NCBI GenBank assembly: GCA_003586115.2
Contig: QVOM02000073.1
Location: 29,029,298 to 29,093,297, forward strand
Length of the DNA: 64,000 nucleotides
Source: Salvator merianae
Lineage: Eukaryota; Chordata; Lepidosauria; Squamata; Teiidae
Direction: 5' to 3'
Below, in pieces: positions 35,072-47,275 of this stretch. A program made the position numbers and the translations under genes. Under the pieces are notes generated by a model. The model saw nothing but the letters and a program-made list of their open reading frames with translations, was not told the DNA's origin and searched no databases. The number at the start of each line of letters is the position of its first letter. The stretch's first letter is position 1.

Positions 35072-35545
35072 GGCGTTTTCACACTTACAAGAGAAGAAGA
35101 GTCTAATTAGGAGGCTTCAGACCAATCAAAATGGAGTCCATTAGCTTTCTTTCACACTTGTCAACAATCAAAAAGACTGCAAGCTGACCAGCAGAGGCAG
35201 CAGTGTGAATGGGAATGCACTAGGCAGGAAGCGATGTCACAACCATAGAGCTAGGAATTCAAATCATAGAGCTAGGAATTTGAAGACAGAGGGCTGTTTT
35301 GAAGCGGGCCCCTCCCCGCCACCATTTTAAACCCGGAAGCAGTGCTAATAGAACTTCCCTGATCTGCACCTGATCATATAAGTTGGATTCAGGACTGCAA
35401 ATTACTGCACCAGCCTTACCCAGCTTCAGATGAGGATCAGGTGGGCTTCAGCGAGATTTTGAGCGGGTGATTCTGCTTGCGAGTGCAAAACCATCTGACT
35501 AGTGAGTGGATAGGAACGTTCCTCTCGCTAAGTGTGAACAGGCCC
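35072..35545. mobile_element. GGGCC-family DNA element (474 bp)
   Basis: The ends GGCGTTTTCACACTTA and TAAGTGTGAACAGGCCC are inverted and flanked by CTGA on both sides (35068-35071, 35546-35549). The flanking repeat is short and could be partly chance. A local direct repeat 'catagagctaggaattc/tg' is present near 35245-35282. Non-coding. Confidence 0.65.
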
Positions 35546-35747
35546 CTGACTCCAAGAAAACTTGTGCTTGGGAAAGGGTGGGATGGGGACACTCATTTTT
35601 CAAAGTCAAAGAAACAGGACTAGAGGATGGGAAGGAAGAAAAAGAAAGAGGAGGGGGGGAAGGAAGAAGAGGAAGAGATAGAAATAGCTTGAGTTTTTGG
35701 CTTCACAAAAATGATACAATAACTGGAGGGAGTGTTGCAGTGAACTA

Positions 35748-36211
35748 GGGCCATTTCTGCACTTGTGTGTGTGTGTATGGGTCCAGCTGCAGCCACTCCA
35801 AATGGAATAGTTCCATGCTGAAGCAGTTCCACTGCCCCAGAAGAAGGCCACCCACACTTGGATAACAAAAGTTCCTGGCCTTGGAACACTAGAGCAACTC
35901 TTTTCTGTAGTACAATGTGTGTGCCACTGAAATGAGTTCCTCTGTTAAAATGGAACAGGAAGACATGCGGCCTTCCACATGCCTCTCTGTTCCCATCCTG
36001 AAACCCTTGGGACACTTCTAGACCTGTAAAAACTGGTCTACTAGTATCCCAGCTTAAGGCCAAAACTGAGCCACACTGTGTCCAATGTGGATGCAATATA
36101 CCAGCAGAGAGCAGGGCCTCTCTAATCTGTACTGGAGTGCAGAAGAGAGAGGACCAGAAGAGAGTTAGCCCCTGCACTGGATTATTTCTAAGGTAAGTGC
36201 GTAAAAGGCCC
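35748..36211. mobile_element. GGGCC-family DNA element (464 bp)
   Basis: The ends GGGCCATTTCTGCACTTG and TAAGTGCGTAAAAGGCCC are inverted. The 204-residue open frame on the minus strand (35620-36234) covers exactly this element, has no domain motif and crosses both boundaries, so it is not treated as a gene. A short (GT)n tract follows the left end. Confidence 0.65.
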
Positions 36212-36698
36212 AAGAGTGTTGCAATCAACTGCATTGAATCGATCAGTGCATTTATTCCTGGGTTAAAAACAGCTATTTCTGATGTGTTTATTGATTAGGC
36301 CTTTGAGGTTGTCTTCAAAAAGGGTTGAATCATCTGAAAGAGATGCCTTGTTGGAGCTATGTATAGTTGCAGCTTTTTTTTTTTCTTTTTCATTTTTTGC
36401 TGTATTTTGTGCCTTTCATGTACAATCCCTAGCTATAATACTCCTACATGACAAGTTTTCAAGACAGCACACATATTCACTGTAACAGTGGATATGAGTG
36501 TTGCAGATGGAAGAGTGATGATCTATTGTTGCCTTCTCCACTAGAACTTACTCATTACCACTCTCCTTTGTAGCCATTCTTCTACACAATGAAGCTACCT
36601 TTCCCCTCCCCATTGTGCCAGCATGATGCTCTCAGAAAACAATAGATTGTATGCCCCGAACACATGTGTGCATATTGACTTTCTAGTTCCGCACAAAT
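36212..36698. other. Unique intergenic DNA
   Basis: Nothing recognised. Confidence 0.5.
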
Positions 36699-36706
36699 TA
36701 TTTACC

Positions 36707-36905
36707 AGCGGCAGTGCGTCCCTTTAAATGTGGATGTTCGCTCGCTCGCTATCGCCTGTTTGCGGGGCCGCCGGGCCACCGTAGTGACGCAGCGGTCGCC
36801 TAGCAGGTCGCAGCAACTTGCTGCATCACTATGGTGGCCTGGCGGCCCCACGAACGGGCAATAGCGAGCGAGCGAACACCCACATTTAAAGGGACGCACC
36901 ACCGC
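36707..36905. mobile_element. 199-bp GC-rich foldback MITE
   Basis: The two arms 'gcggcagtgcgtccctttaa' and the inverted 'ttaaagggacgcaccaccgc' extend inward through 'gctcgctcgctatcgcc' and 'gggcaatagcgagcgagc', pairing for most of the element around a short centre near 36795-36815. It is flanked on both sides by TATTTACC (36699-36706, 36906-36913). The 8-bp duplication points to a hAT-type origin. Its base composition is sharply GC-rich against AT-rich flanks. Non-coding. Confidence 0.88.
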
Positions 36906-36913
36906 TATTTACC

Positions 36914-38439
36914 TATATGTTTTAATGTGAACATCATTTACTGTAGTTATGATTATGTTGTGTGCGTGCCCATTTGTAATTTACCTTTGACATGAGTGAG
37001 TTGTTTTAGGGGATCAAGTTGGCAAGCTGTTGAAATGTGCAGATTCAGTTTGTTGGATACTTTTTTGTTTTATTATGAACACGCTTGTAGGATTAAGCCC
37101 ATGGGGCTAAGCTTATATTTTAACAGCCTTTCTTTGAATTTGGTCAGAAGTGGGGAATTTCTCAGCAAAGACAAACATGAGCATTGAAATCACGTGCAGA
37201 CATATCTATCTTCTGTTCCAGGAGCAGCATTCCCACACTCGGCATACTGGTCTGCTTTCACTGATGACGTATTAGAGCCAAACCCAAGGGAGTGGGAAAC
37301 ACTTGACTGATCTCAATACAAAGTTTCTCTACTAAAATTTAAAAAATACACAGGAAATGACCTTATTACATAACAAGTGGCAATAATAAAATCAAGCAGC
37401 ATCAGTAAAACACTTTCAGAGTTGGGTGAATTAGTCAAATTGTTGCTTGAAATTCATAGCAAAAACACTTTCAAATTTGGGCAACATTCTTTCAAAATGG
37501 GCAAACTAGTGTTTTTAACTTATAGCAGAAGGGGGGAAATAAATGCAGAAAATAGGCACAAAGTCAAAATAAAGTTGCTGCTGCCTTTCTAGCCTAAAAG
37601 CAGAGCAAGCATTCAAGAAAGCAGGAAGCAAAGGGGAGATTCCAACAAGGCATGTAGCTTGGTAATTTTTTCAGCCAATCAGCATCTGTTGCTAAATGGA
37701 GTTGGCAGAACTCCATGGGAAAATAAGCCTTAGTTTAGCATGCTTTTGCAGCTGGGGGAGGTGGTGCCATGTGTCAGGGCCCCTCAATGCAACAAACTCT
37801 TCCCCAGCAAATTCCAAAGTTTAAGTATCAATTCCTGCTCCCCACACAATAAGCAATTATGCCCCCCAAATGAGTTGGGATGGCTGTACCAAGTTACAAT
37901 CCCCTTTTTGCCATGCAGATAGGTTCTTTAACTAAATTATATACACTAAATGAAAAAGAGGAAGGTAAGTAAAGTTAATATGCAGGGAAGAGAGAAATCA
38001 CTTAAATTGAAAAGAAAATGAAATAAAGGGAAACCTGCTTAGTGTAGAGGAATCTTCTCCTGATCAGGGAATATCTTTTTAATGGTGAACAACAAAAGTA
38101 ACAAAAGACCAATACACAAATTTCCATAACTTACACACAAACAGCAACACAAAAGAAAACCTGTTCTTTATGGATTTTGATAATTTTTTTGTGAACAGAA
38201 AATGTTTCTTTCTTAATAGAAGTGTGTGCATGTTGTGGGTTTTATTTACTCCTAAGCAAATTATTCCTTACATACATTTGCACTTGGAAGATGCCTACAC
38301 TGACACAAATCAAACCAAAAGACTGGAAAAAAAGACCTTTTTTTTAAAAAAGAAGGAATCTAGGAAGCTCAACAGGTAGAATTGAAACAGGTAGAATTGT
38401 ATTGTCTTGCAATTATGTTACAGAATTGCAAGATAAATG
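36914..38439. other. Unique AT-rich intergenic DNA
   Basis: No gene or repeat recognised. Confidence 0.5.
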
Positions 38440-38912
38440 ATCATTTCACATTTTCCACCATAGAACAGGATAATTAATCTGTGCTATGGTGGATCAGACC
38501 ACACAGCATGCAACCATCTTCAATGCAAGGCTGTGGAAAAGACCAGCAGCAGGATACCAGCGTTTGCAGGGTGAATGCTGGCATCCTGCTGGCATCCTGC
38601 ACCATGACAATGGCTGGAAAACTTCAGGCTGCTGCCATGGCAACTGGGAACACCACTCAATGGTACAGGCACTTGAGCAGGTACAGCCATGCCGCTCTGC
38701 ATTCATACCTGGAAATGGGTGTGAGCACAGTGTTCTGGGAGCAGTCCAGCTGCTCCCGGTACAGCTGTGGAGCACGATTGTGTGCTCCACAGCAAGTAAT
38801 GGTCGGGAGCAACTGTAGTCTGCTACCAATCACCAGGGCCTCAGCAAAACGTGGAAGCACTTTACTAGTGAGCATCTCTGACACTCACTAGTGGGAAGTG
38901 CAAAAAGACCCC
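38440..38912. mobile_element. GGGCC-family DNA element (about 473 bp)
   Basis: The left end 'tcatttcacattttccacc' and the right end 'gggaagtgcaaaaagaccc' are degraded inverted ends. An 'accatagaacaggataatta' arm pairs with 'gtgctatggtgg' (about 38456-38492), and 'ctagtgag'/'ctcactag' pair at the right. Overlapping 110-136 residue frames on both strands lie inside it and carry no domain. Confidence 0.6.
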
Positions 38913-39412
38913 AACATTGCTTCAAAGGATAATATAAGTAGCTGAGCTCATACACATCACCTCTTTTTCAACTGTGTAATATTTCTTGCAGCCATAATTT
39001 TCCTCACTGGTGGTCAGCAAGGGAAGTCTATATAAAAGCCATCTTTGACAACATTTTCCTTCTCTCTCCCTTTCTTTCTTTCAACTCCAGCACAGTGGCA
39101 GATAAGCTTTTTAAAGTCCCTACAGTACTATTTGTCACAGCATGGGAGCATCAAAACATTCCATAAACCAGTCTAGTGTGGGGCAGGGGCTTCCACTTGC
39201 CACCCCCTCAGCAGTCACCTCTGATACCAAGAGAAACTATGTGTGCCCACAATGTTCAGTCATGAAGCATTGTGAGCCATAAAATCCAGGCTTATAAAAT
39301 CCAGAAACAGGTGATTTTACACTTCCAAACCAATACTTTTCACTTTAGGATCATCTTAGGAAAGTCTTTCCATGTTTAGTCCCTCACTGGAATTTGCCAG
39401 CACAATACAAAT
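38913..39412. other. Unique intergenic DNA
   Basis: Nothing recognised. Confidence 0.5.
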
Positions 39413-39448
<36 letters not shown>

Positions 39449-39506
39449 TGTATATGTATGTGTATAACATTTTTGTACCGTGTGTGTGTGTGTGTGTGTG
39501 TGTGTA
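39413..39506. repeat. (CA)n ... (TG)n inverted microsatellite pair
   Basis: A CA run (about 39413-39438) and a TG run (about 39480-39505) of similar length face each other across a 40-base AT-rich spacer containing 'tatacacactgtatatg'. They could pair as a hairpin. Confidence 0.9.
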
Positions 39507-39510
39507 TGCA

Positions 39511-41285
39511 CATACACATATGGTGCAATAATGCTGCTAATACAGGTCTTAAATGAAAACAAAAGTATGTTTCCTTGATTTATACATTTTCTTTGCTGCC
39601 ACTGGCTGATCTTCCCATCAGTGTCATAAATGTTGATGTTATTACTTACCTTTGAATAAAACTAACTCTAATTTTAGACAAGAACACATATAAATTCTCA
39701 TTTGTACTTTAAAAAGAAAAATAAGAACTGAAGGCTTGGCAAGTGTTTGCAATGTGTGATTGAGGAACAGTGGTGCAATTACTGTATAACCCTGCACTTA
39801 CCAACCATTTTAACCTCAATTTAATGTGCACAGAAACTCTCCCAGAATAACCTTGATGATACAAAATGTTTTGCATTTTTAAACAGGCTGGGACAAATAC
39901 AAGGATGTGCAATTTCAATTAATAGAATATTACAGCCAACCCTGAACTAATACTTCACAGATTCAGAAAAATGTTCCAGTATTTACAATATCACAGTTGA
40001 AACTCTTAGTCACAGCGATGCCCTTTTGAATAGCACTTTGTGTCTTTTCAGTTATTAATCTGAATTTGGAGTGATGCAATTAAGAGACTTGTGAGCTCCC
40101 CTCAAAGCAAATTGTGCCCTGCAGCTGAAACATGACATAGTGGAAAAACTACACACACTACACTGTGCAGACACCAGAGATAGATTGCCACTTGGAACAT
40201 CCATTAGAAAGTGTCTTTAGTATCTGAGCGATAGTTAAGCACAGTGGTTGTGCTAAACAAGAAGTTTAAATAACATTTATGGATGTTTTAAAAATCATTG
40301 AGCTTTCATGCAGAAACAAAAACTGTAAGCAGAAACTTTTGTATTTCTGGAACTGCAAGCAGAGAATTAAGAACTTCTGGTTACTCTTTGTAGGATCATA
40401 GGAACTATGCTTATACAGAATTGGCTGACCAAACTGCACTAACGGACAGCAATTTTTTGTAGGTACAAATTACCCCCCCCCCCTTTTCTCCAAAGGACAT
40501 CAGTTGATTGGCAATGTTCTGCTATACAGCGTGATCTTTATGGGACTTTGTGAATGGAATAAAGGTAAGATCTGCATAGCTCAAAGGGATCACAACAACA
40601 GAGGTGACAGAGTGTGGTGAGTACACATCACCATGCTCCAGGAAGATCATGATGTTCAGGTACGCACATGTCACTGGCTCTGGTCCTTTTTTTTTGCTAT
40701 TAAGTTAATTTTAATTCTTATACAAACAGTCAATTCCTGAATCCCTTTCCCCTTGGACAATGATAATAACAGTAGAATTTTACAATTTATGCTACAAACA
40801 TACATACAAACACACATACATACATGCATATATACGTAATCAAATGTTACAGTCAGAACTTTAATAAAGATTTTAACTCTAAGAGGATAATTTGAGAAAC
40901 TAAGGCATTATCATAGTATAAAGCCAGGGTTTTTTTTAATAGCATAATAGTTCCAAAATAAATGAAGCCACTTTCAGCATCTATTTGATTTGTGATCAGT
41001 TTTTATTCTGCAGTGCATCATGTGATTTCACAGTACCAAAGACTCATCAAAATAAGTTTATTTAAGTAACTTCCACTCAATGGATAAAAGAGCACAGTAA
41101 TGAGACATTGCTATAATGTCAGCCACCTCAGATCACCATGCTGTCAAATGCTCCAGCAGTGATGTGCTGTCTGCATGCCTGCCACTGCTCCCAGTGGTGA
41201 AAACATCAAAGCCAAGGAACTTTTGTTCCCTGGTTCACTTTTCTGCTTGGCCATTGGCTATCTTCCTGTGCTTTTCAAAGCACAA
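39511..41285. other. Unique AT-rich intergenic DNA
   Basis: A poly-C run at about 40471-40482. No gene recognised. Confidence 0.5.
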
Positions 41286-41818
41286 AGTATATGTGTGTGT
41301 GTGTACACGTGTGTGTATTGTAGCCATCAGTTACCCATAATGCATAATCCTGTCATACAGAAGCAGGAGCACAGACACTGTTAGCCCTGCCAAATAGAAG
41401 CAGGAGCACAAACATTCTTACTGTATACAAATGGGCATGGATCCCATGAAATATAAGTCAGAAAGGTTTCAAATACAGAGAAACTGACCAGAATCCTGGA
41501 CCCTGTAGAGACCAAATTTCCTCGGCTTATCTCTTGAAAAAGTTAACCTGACTGCTTGAGTCAGCTCAGGAAATTATGCGTTAATGGTTAACAAAGGAAT
41601 TGGGCAAGTATTCGGCCATCAAAACTAGTCCTGTTGTTCAAGCCTACATCTTGAGAACTTCTCATTAAGAATGCAAACAGCAGAATTTAAGCTCATCAAC
41701 CAGTGTAGTTGTCTGTTTATCTCTCTATGTGACCAAACACACATCTTTGCCCAACTAAAAGGAAGCTTGCTCCTTTTTCTACATGGGAAAAGAATATAAA
41801 AGTTCAGGTTTTTCTATT
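41286..41818. other. Intergenic DNA with short (GT)n and local duplication
   Basis: A GT tract at about 41290-41317, and 'agaagcaggagcaca' repeated about 37 bases apart (about 41359 and 41396). No gene recognised. Confidence 0.5.
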
Positions 41819-41857
41819 AGGAGGAGGAGGAGGAGGAGGAGGAGGAGGAGGAGGAGA
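41819..41857. repeat. (GGA)n microsatellite
   Basis: About a dozen agg units, then a mixed purine run. Confidence 0.95.
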
Positions 41858-42694
41858 AGACGAAGAGGAAGAAACACATAAGAAGTCAGGAAAAACGATC
41901 ATCTATCTCAGCCCCATTTTCCCTGACTGAGAGCTGCTTTTACCTCCCTCCTGAAATGGAGAGGGAATGGATTTTTCTAAGAAGCTGCTTGATCCTATTG
42001 CTTGCTTGCAGTTCCCTTTATTTTTTCTTTTGAGTTGAGCTGATTTTACTTGAAGAAGGATTTCCATATCTCTCTCCATGCCCCTTGGCAAAAGAGCTTT
42101 TTTTTTTTTTTTTTTTCTAAAGAATTGAGGGCTGTGGAGCATCCTCCCCTTCCCAATCTCTGGCTTTTTAACCCATATGCCTGCAAGAGACCTATGCATC
42201 TCCCCCCCCCCCCCAAATTTTCCTTTTTGGCATGAAGATCTGCCTGGAGAAGACTACAGATGGGTGAGATTTACCCTTTAGTGCTAGGAACCTTTCTAGT
42301 CTCCATTGCTAGCTTCTCCCAAACTCTCTCTTTCGTCTCCCCTTCACCCCCTTTTACACACATTAACTAGGTCTTCTTATTTAAGTTTGGAGCCAAGCCT
42401 TTTTCTTTTCCTTTTCCAAGTGCCTAATTACCTATGCTACCTATGAAACTAGATAATTCTAACAAATTACATTGTTCATTGCTATTTATTTGGATTTCAA
42501 ATCTTTTTGCTGGGTTCTAATAACGATGCATTATTCTTTTCAAGGATTACCTCCTCTTTATTTGGATTTTTTGTGGCAGTTTAACGTTATTAAAACCTGG
42601 ACTGATAAATCGATCCCTAAAAAGGTCTAATGCCTGGGGTGGCTAATTCCCAAAACAACTCACACCAAGAGCGTGGCCTGTAACTATATATGTT
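41858..42694. other. Unique intergenic DNA
   Basis: Long poly-T (about 42097-42116) and poly-C (about 42201-42214) runs. No gene recognised. Confidence 0.5.
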
Positions 42695-42696
42695 TA

Positions 42697-42738
42697 TGTG
42701 TGTGTGTGTGTGTGTGTATACACACACATACACACACT
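42697..42738. repeat. (TG)n-(CA)n microsatellite pair
   Basis: A TG run followed directly by 'tatacacacacatacacaca', a short inverted arrangement. Confidence 0.9.
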
Positions 42739-42787
42739 TCATTAGGATCTTTGGATATATATATTTGGAGAGAATATATTTGCAAAG

Positions 42788-42789
<2 letters not shown>

Positions 42790-42818
<29 letters not shown>
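42790..42818. repeat. (ATC)n microsatellite
   Basis: Nine or so atc units. Confidence 0.95.
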
Positions 42819-42819
42819 G

Positions 42820-43155
42820 CCAATAGCAGTGATAAATCAATATCAAAAATTGATAAGTTCTGAAAACATTGAACAATTGAGAAAAACCTGCGGTCTGGAA
42901 AAAAAAAATACTATAGTATAATTAAACAGTCATTCAATATAGAGGATATTGGAAGAACGGCATTGATTGGGGAACAAAAAGTTTTCACTTGAGAGCTGTG
43001 TATTATCTTATTAGAGATAAAAAAGTATAGAGAAATGTTATATAAACAGTTAAATGATTTTGAGAAAAAAAAGGGAATGAGGTAGAAATTAATTATTAGA
43101 TAATATTTCTCTCCAATTAAGCTGTCATATATCTAGAGTGGGGGAGAAACTACCT
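42820..43155. other. AT-rich DNA, possible degraded L1
   Basis: A-rich text of the kind found in degraded L1 coding sequence, but no diagnostic protein motif could be fixed. No gene. Confidence 0.25.
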
Positions 43156-43520
43156 ACTAATATGCAAGGGTAGATTTCAAGATCGAGTGGAAATTATATG
43201 GACCTATTATAATATCGCAAAGGAATCTTTTCTTCCATATCAACCCTCCTGGTTGTACAACCGCCTTCAGTTGTGCTGCCTTCAGTATTTGGGATAGGAC
43301 CTTCATGGTGGTTGTCCCTAGACTATGGAACATTTCCCCCCCCCCCAGGTGTGTCACATATCTTCTTTTTATACATTTAGAAGACTGAAGACACACCTGA
43401 AAGACATACCTATTCACTCTGAACTTTGGCTGAAGGAACAGTTTCCCCTGCCTACTTTCAGCCACTGTTATTGGTTTTGGTGTGATCTTTTAATTCACTG
43501 TTAATGCTGTAATGCATCGT
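43156..43520. repeat. Probable old LINE 3' fragment
   Basis: Text such as 'agaagactgaagacacacctg' and 'ttgtggttttggtgtgatc'-like phrases followed by 'atgctgtaatgcatcgtgag' resembles the degraded 3' end of a CR1/L2-type LINE. The family is uncertain. A poly-C run lies at 43337-43347. Confidence 0.35.
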
Positions 43521-43532
43521 GAGATTGAGGTG

Positions 43533-43875
43533 TAGGGATATGCACATAAAAAAACCAACATCAATTTTGATTCATTTTTTAACATAAATCTGTATTTTTG
43601 CTTTATCAGAGAATTTCACTGTTGCAAAATGCATTTTTGCACACATTTTTGTGTTTTTTCACAATGTTTTCCCATTGAAAATGCCATTTTTACAGTTTAA
43701 ACACAGTGAAAAATGTGAAAATTCATTGAGTTTCATTCTTGCAAAAAAATAGGCTTTTTTGTTTTTGATCAAAAACTGTAAATATGAAAAAGCCATTTTC
43801 GTTTCAATGCAAACAATTACAAAAATGAACTTTTATAGAAATTTTCAAAAGTTAATTGAAAATTTCACATCCTTA
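43533..43875. mobile_element. Old hAT-type element (343 bp)
   Basis: The left end TAGGGATATGCAC and the right end 'ttcacatcctta' are degraded versions of the TAGGGATGTGCAC ends. The flanking 8-mers TTGAGGTG and TTGCGGAG agree at six of eight positions, consistent with a decayed target duplication. The interior is A/T-rich with inverted 'aaaaatg/cattttt' motifs. Non-coding. Confidence 0.65.
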
Positions 43876-44270
43876 TTGCGGAGAAGAAATAAAATAATAA
43901 AAGATAAAGACCTATAGGTAAAATTATTATTGGCAGCAAGACTAACAAAAGTGTAAGGTGGAAGGATAAAAAGAAATGGACAAAGGTTATGCATGGGAAT
44001 TGTTTATATCTAAGTAATAAAATAATAGGAATGGGGGGAAATTAAGTGGAGAAATTAGGTGAAATCATGGGGAGGTCTTGTTTATTAAATAATATGAAGA
44101 CCATGGAAGTTGAAGGAGATCATGAGAAATATCCCAAAATAAATAGAAGAAATATTTGGAAAGCAGGACCTGTAGGAGAGGAAGGAGGGGAAAATATAAA
44201 TGTTGGAATATGGGATAGTGTTGAAATGTAGATGATTAGATTGCACTTAATTAATTTTAGTATATCCAAT
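43876..44270. other. A-rich DNA, possible L1 3' remnant
   Basis: Contains 'aaaagaaatggacaaaggtta' style text that can be read as degraded L1 ORF2 end. No clear zinc-knuckle cluster, so this is only a suggestion. Confidence 0.3.
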
Positions 44271-44298
44271 AATATCTATCTATCGATCTATCTATTTA
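44271..44298. repeat. (TATC)n microsatellite
   Basis: Six or so tatc/gatc units. Confidence 0.85.
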
Positions 44299-44419
44299 AA
44301 AAGTTAGTTCACAGTCAGCAACATAGCCGTGGGGGATCCTTCTGCAAACTTCCCTCCAGAATCATGCTGAATAATTAACAATCCACTGTACCTACAAATA
44401 GTTGGCATTATTTTAATAG

Positions 44420-44504
44420 CTCATACTATGAGACTATCTACCCTAACTCCCCATTGCTCAGAGTGGGCAATGGGGCGTTAGGGTAGATAGTCTCATAGTA
44501 TGAG
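44420..44504. repeat. 85-bp near-perfect palindrome with 9-base loop
   Basis: The left arm 44420-44457 and the right arm 44467-44504 are inverted copies over 38 bases with one mismatch. The loop is TCAGAGTGG. Directly after it, an 'agagtgggcagcgaaatgct' unit of about 21 bases occurs twice in tandem (about 44501-44542), sharing 'gagtgggca' with the loop. No mobile-element ends or target duplication are visible. Template switching during replication is a plausible origin. Confidence 0.95.
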
Positions 44505-44544
44505 TGGGCAGCGAAATGCTTAGAGTGGGCAGCGAAATGCTTAG

Positions 44545-47140
44545 GAGCAGTATTTATTATTAACTTGCAATAAATAATAAAAATAGCTTCTTTCATATTG
44601 TTCTTCCCTGTAATGGTTATTTAGTGATATTATACCAATAAATCTGAATATTATATGCAGTCATCATCACTGGTTGTTGATAGATTTATCTATTGTGGAT
44701 TTGTGTAATCCTCTTCTAAACTAACGTTATTACATCTTTTGACAAGGAATTAAATTGATGATGTCCTATGTGAAGAATTTTATTTTACCAATGCTGAATT
44801 TTCTTCTTTGGATGAACAAAATTACTATGGTGAGAGATAGAATGGTTTTAGTTCTTCATCTATCTCATTTGTGTGAGGTGGATTCTCTCTTTGTCAAGAC
44901 CACCATCCACAGTCCCATGTACAAGAACACAGGGACTTGCAGTTCTAGTAGCATATCAGGGTTTACTGATAAAAGATCACAAGAGAATAAGCTCCAGCAA
45001 ACATAGCTGTACTTCAACAGCTCTCCACCCAGAGCCTGTCAGGGTTAGCAAAAACATTCCAGTTAACTCTCAATTAGATCCCAGTTGCTGTAACCTTGGA
45101 AAATAATACTAGCTAATTAAAAACTAACTACCATTTTCTTATGTCTAACACAGAGAAAAAACAGTGTCAGTAATTTAAGGTGGCAGACATGGCCAATATT
45201 ACTCTCTTTCTCTCTCTGCCATGCATTCTGGCAAGCAATATCCTATATTACACAAGCATGCATACAGACACATACACACACACAATGTACAAACTTGGAA
45301 TTTGAAGTGATACATTTCAGGAATAATTTTGGCATATGATATGCTCTTCTTACACACCAACTCATTTCAGCTCATTCATGCTCTATGGTTCCAGAATTTA
45401 TGCTGCTCATTTGATTTCTTTCGGCTATGTCCTTCCATGTCCTTGTCAACACTGCAAGGAGAGAAGTCTTCGTGGAAGATTTGCTAAAAGGCAGAAGTAA
45501 TTTCAGAGCATTCATTAAAAAAAAAACAAAAAACAAAAAAAACCTGATCTTTGCACATTCAGAAAATCTTCTCTTAAGTAAATAACCTTTTAAGCTGGAA
45601 AAAATTGCAAAGACATTCATTTATCAAGAACTTTGATAAAAATCTCATTGTGTTTATCTCTTTACACCATTTAACAGCTGCATTAAGAAAGTGTCTTGTA
45701 AGTGCTGCCAATGTATGGTGGTTTCAGTAAAGAAAGTCTTCCATAAATGAATTTATCATTTTTAATAGTAGTGTAAATTTCAGGGTTGTAGTACTGAGAG
45801 TTCAGTAATTAATTAGGATAGGCTGTGATTTGTACCTTTACTCCTATCATCACATTCATGAAAAGTATGTAATGAGGTTCATTTAGCTTCAGATATATTT
45901 CCAGGATATAAAGATTCAAAGTCTAATAGAATTTACAGATGATTTAATGAAGAAGCAGTGCAATTATTTATCCTTAAGAAAAACTGTGAAGTTTATGAAA
46001 TAATTGATGATATAATCTTTGATTACAGGGAAAGGTCTTGGAAGTTAATATTTTTCTGATTTATTTGGTCTAGCATCTTTTTGAACTCTGCAATTAAATA
46101 ATACCTTTGGGTCTAATGGTGTTTTTAATATACTTTACAATCTTTATTAGGTCCACATGAATAACGTGTTATAAGTAAATATTGTCTTCCAAAGGCAAAT
46201 AAATAAATGCCACATCATTTCATGTGAAGAAATGACAGTGATGGTGTCTCCATTTGGATCTCAAATAAAGCCAAAGAAGTTGTATCCACTTAGCACCACA
46301 ACAAAAAGGCAAGAAGCCTTACTTCCAATTTCAGTTAGGTTGCATCCAGACAGGACCTAAAATGTGGAATTATCTTGCTGCTGTATTGGGATTGCCATAC
46401 ATAGCACTGGGATATAAAGGGGAAATTCTTTGGTATCACTATTCTGGGAAAAAGAACTCCCAACCCAGGATTTCCTGGAATAGCAATATGGGTTTACTTG
46501 TTTTGACACTTGTTTCTGGGAGCTACCATCTTGAAAATGTCTAACGTTGGCCAAACTGGGCCAAAAATGACCACTGTGTATGCACGGGTGCTGACAAACA
46601 CACACTTCAAGGTACTTTGCACCACTGAAATACCCAAAAGTATGTGCCATGCCATCATGGGAGTAAGTGCCCAGAAAAGTAAGGGTCCTCACCTGCCTGT
46701 GATTTTTGCCCTGCTATCTGGTAAGGGCAATGAGAAGCAATTGCAAATCTAAACAAAATCCTGCATTTTCCTCTTGCCTTCTGGAGGCAGCCTCAATCTT
46801 AGATTAACTGTAACATCCAGTTTCTACACTGTAGTTAATCTAAACTATGATCTGTAGCAACAAGCCAGTTTATAATCCGTAGTGTGATGCTGACTTGTTT
46901 CAAACAAATCACAAATAAGATTATCCAGTTTTCCAGATTTAGATAGTATCAAGAATGAAACAAGGGCAGAATATGCTGAGTCCTAAAGCATGCAGAGAGT
47001 GTAATGATAAAGGAACACTGACGTTGGCCGGGCATACCAAGGACCACTGGCCAGCTGTAGCAATTTTTGAACCTCTGCCCACCTATAGTGATTTTTGAAC
47101 TTCCATTGATTACTTGGTCCCTGGAAAAAGGTTGACCTTG
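44545..47140. other. Unique AT-rich intergenic DNA
   Basis: No gene or repeat recognised. A purine run near 45520-45545 and short frames only. The 111-residue minus frame at 46357-46692 has no domain. Confidence 0.5.
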
Positions 47141-47275
47141 TGAAATTTATTATTTCATTGTATTTGTATCCCACCCTTCAGCTGAAACTCCCAGTAAAGG
47201 TCCAACAATCAATAAAACAACAAACTGATTAAAACATAGTAAAACATGTTTAAAATATAGCTCTCCTGCCCTTGG
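47141..47275 (-). repeat. LINE 3' UTR-like fragment
   Basis: 'tatttgtatcccacccttca' followed by 'aaaacaacaaactgattaaaa' resembles the reversed 3' end of reptile CR1/L2 LINEs, which carry a 'cggcctataaat'-type end on the other strand. Short and degraded. Confidence 0.4.

Noticed and set aside
35620..36234. 204-residue minus-strand frame, the longest without N outside copia
   Set aside because: It coincides with a non-autonomous GGGCC element, crosses both of its ends and has no recognisable domain.
38481..38891. Overlapping 110-136 residue frames on both strands
   Set aside because: They lie wholly inside a DNA element; the overlap on both strands reflects base composition.
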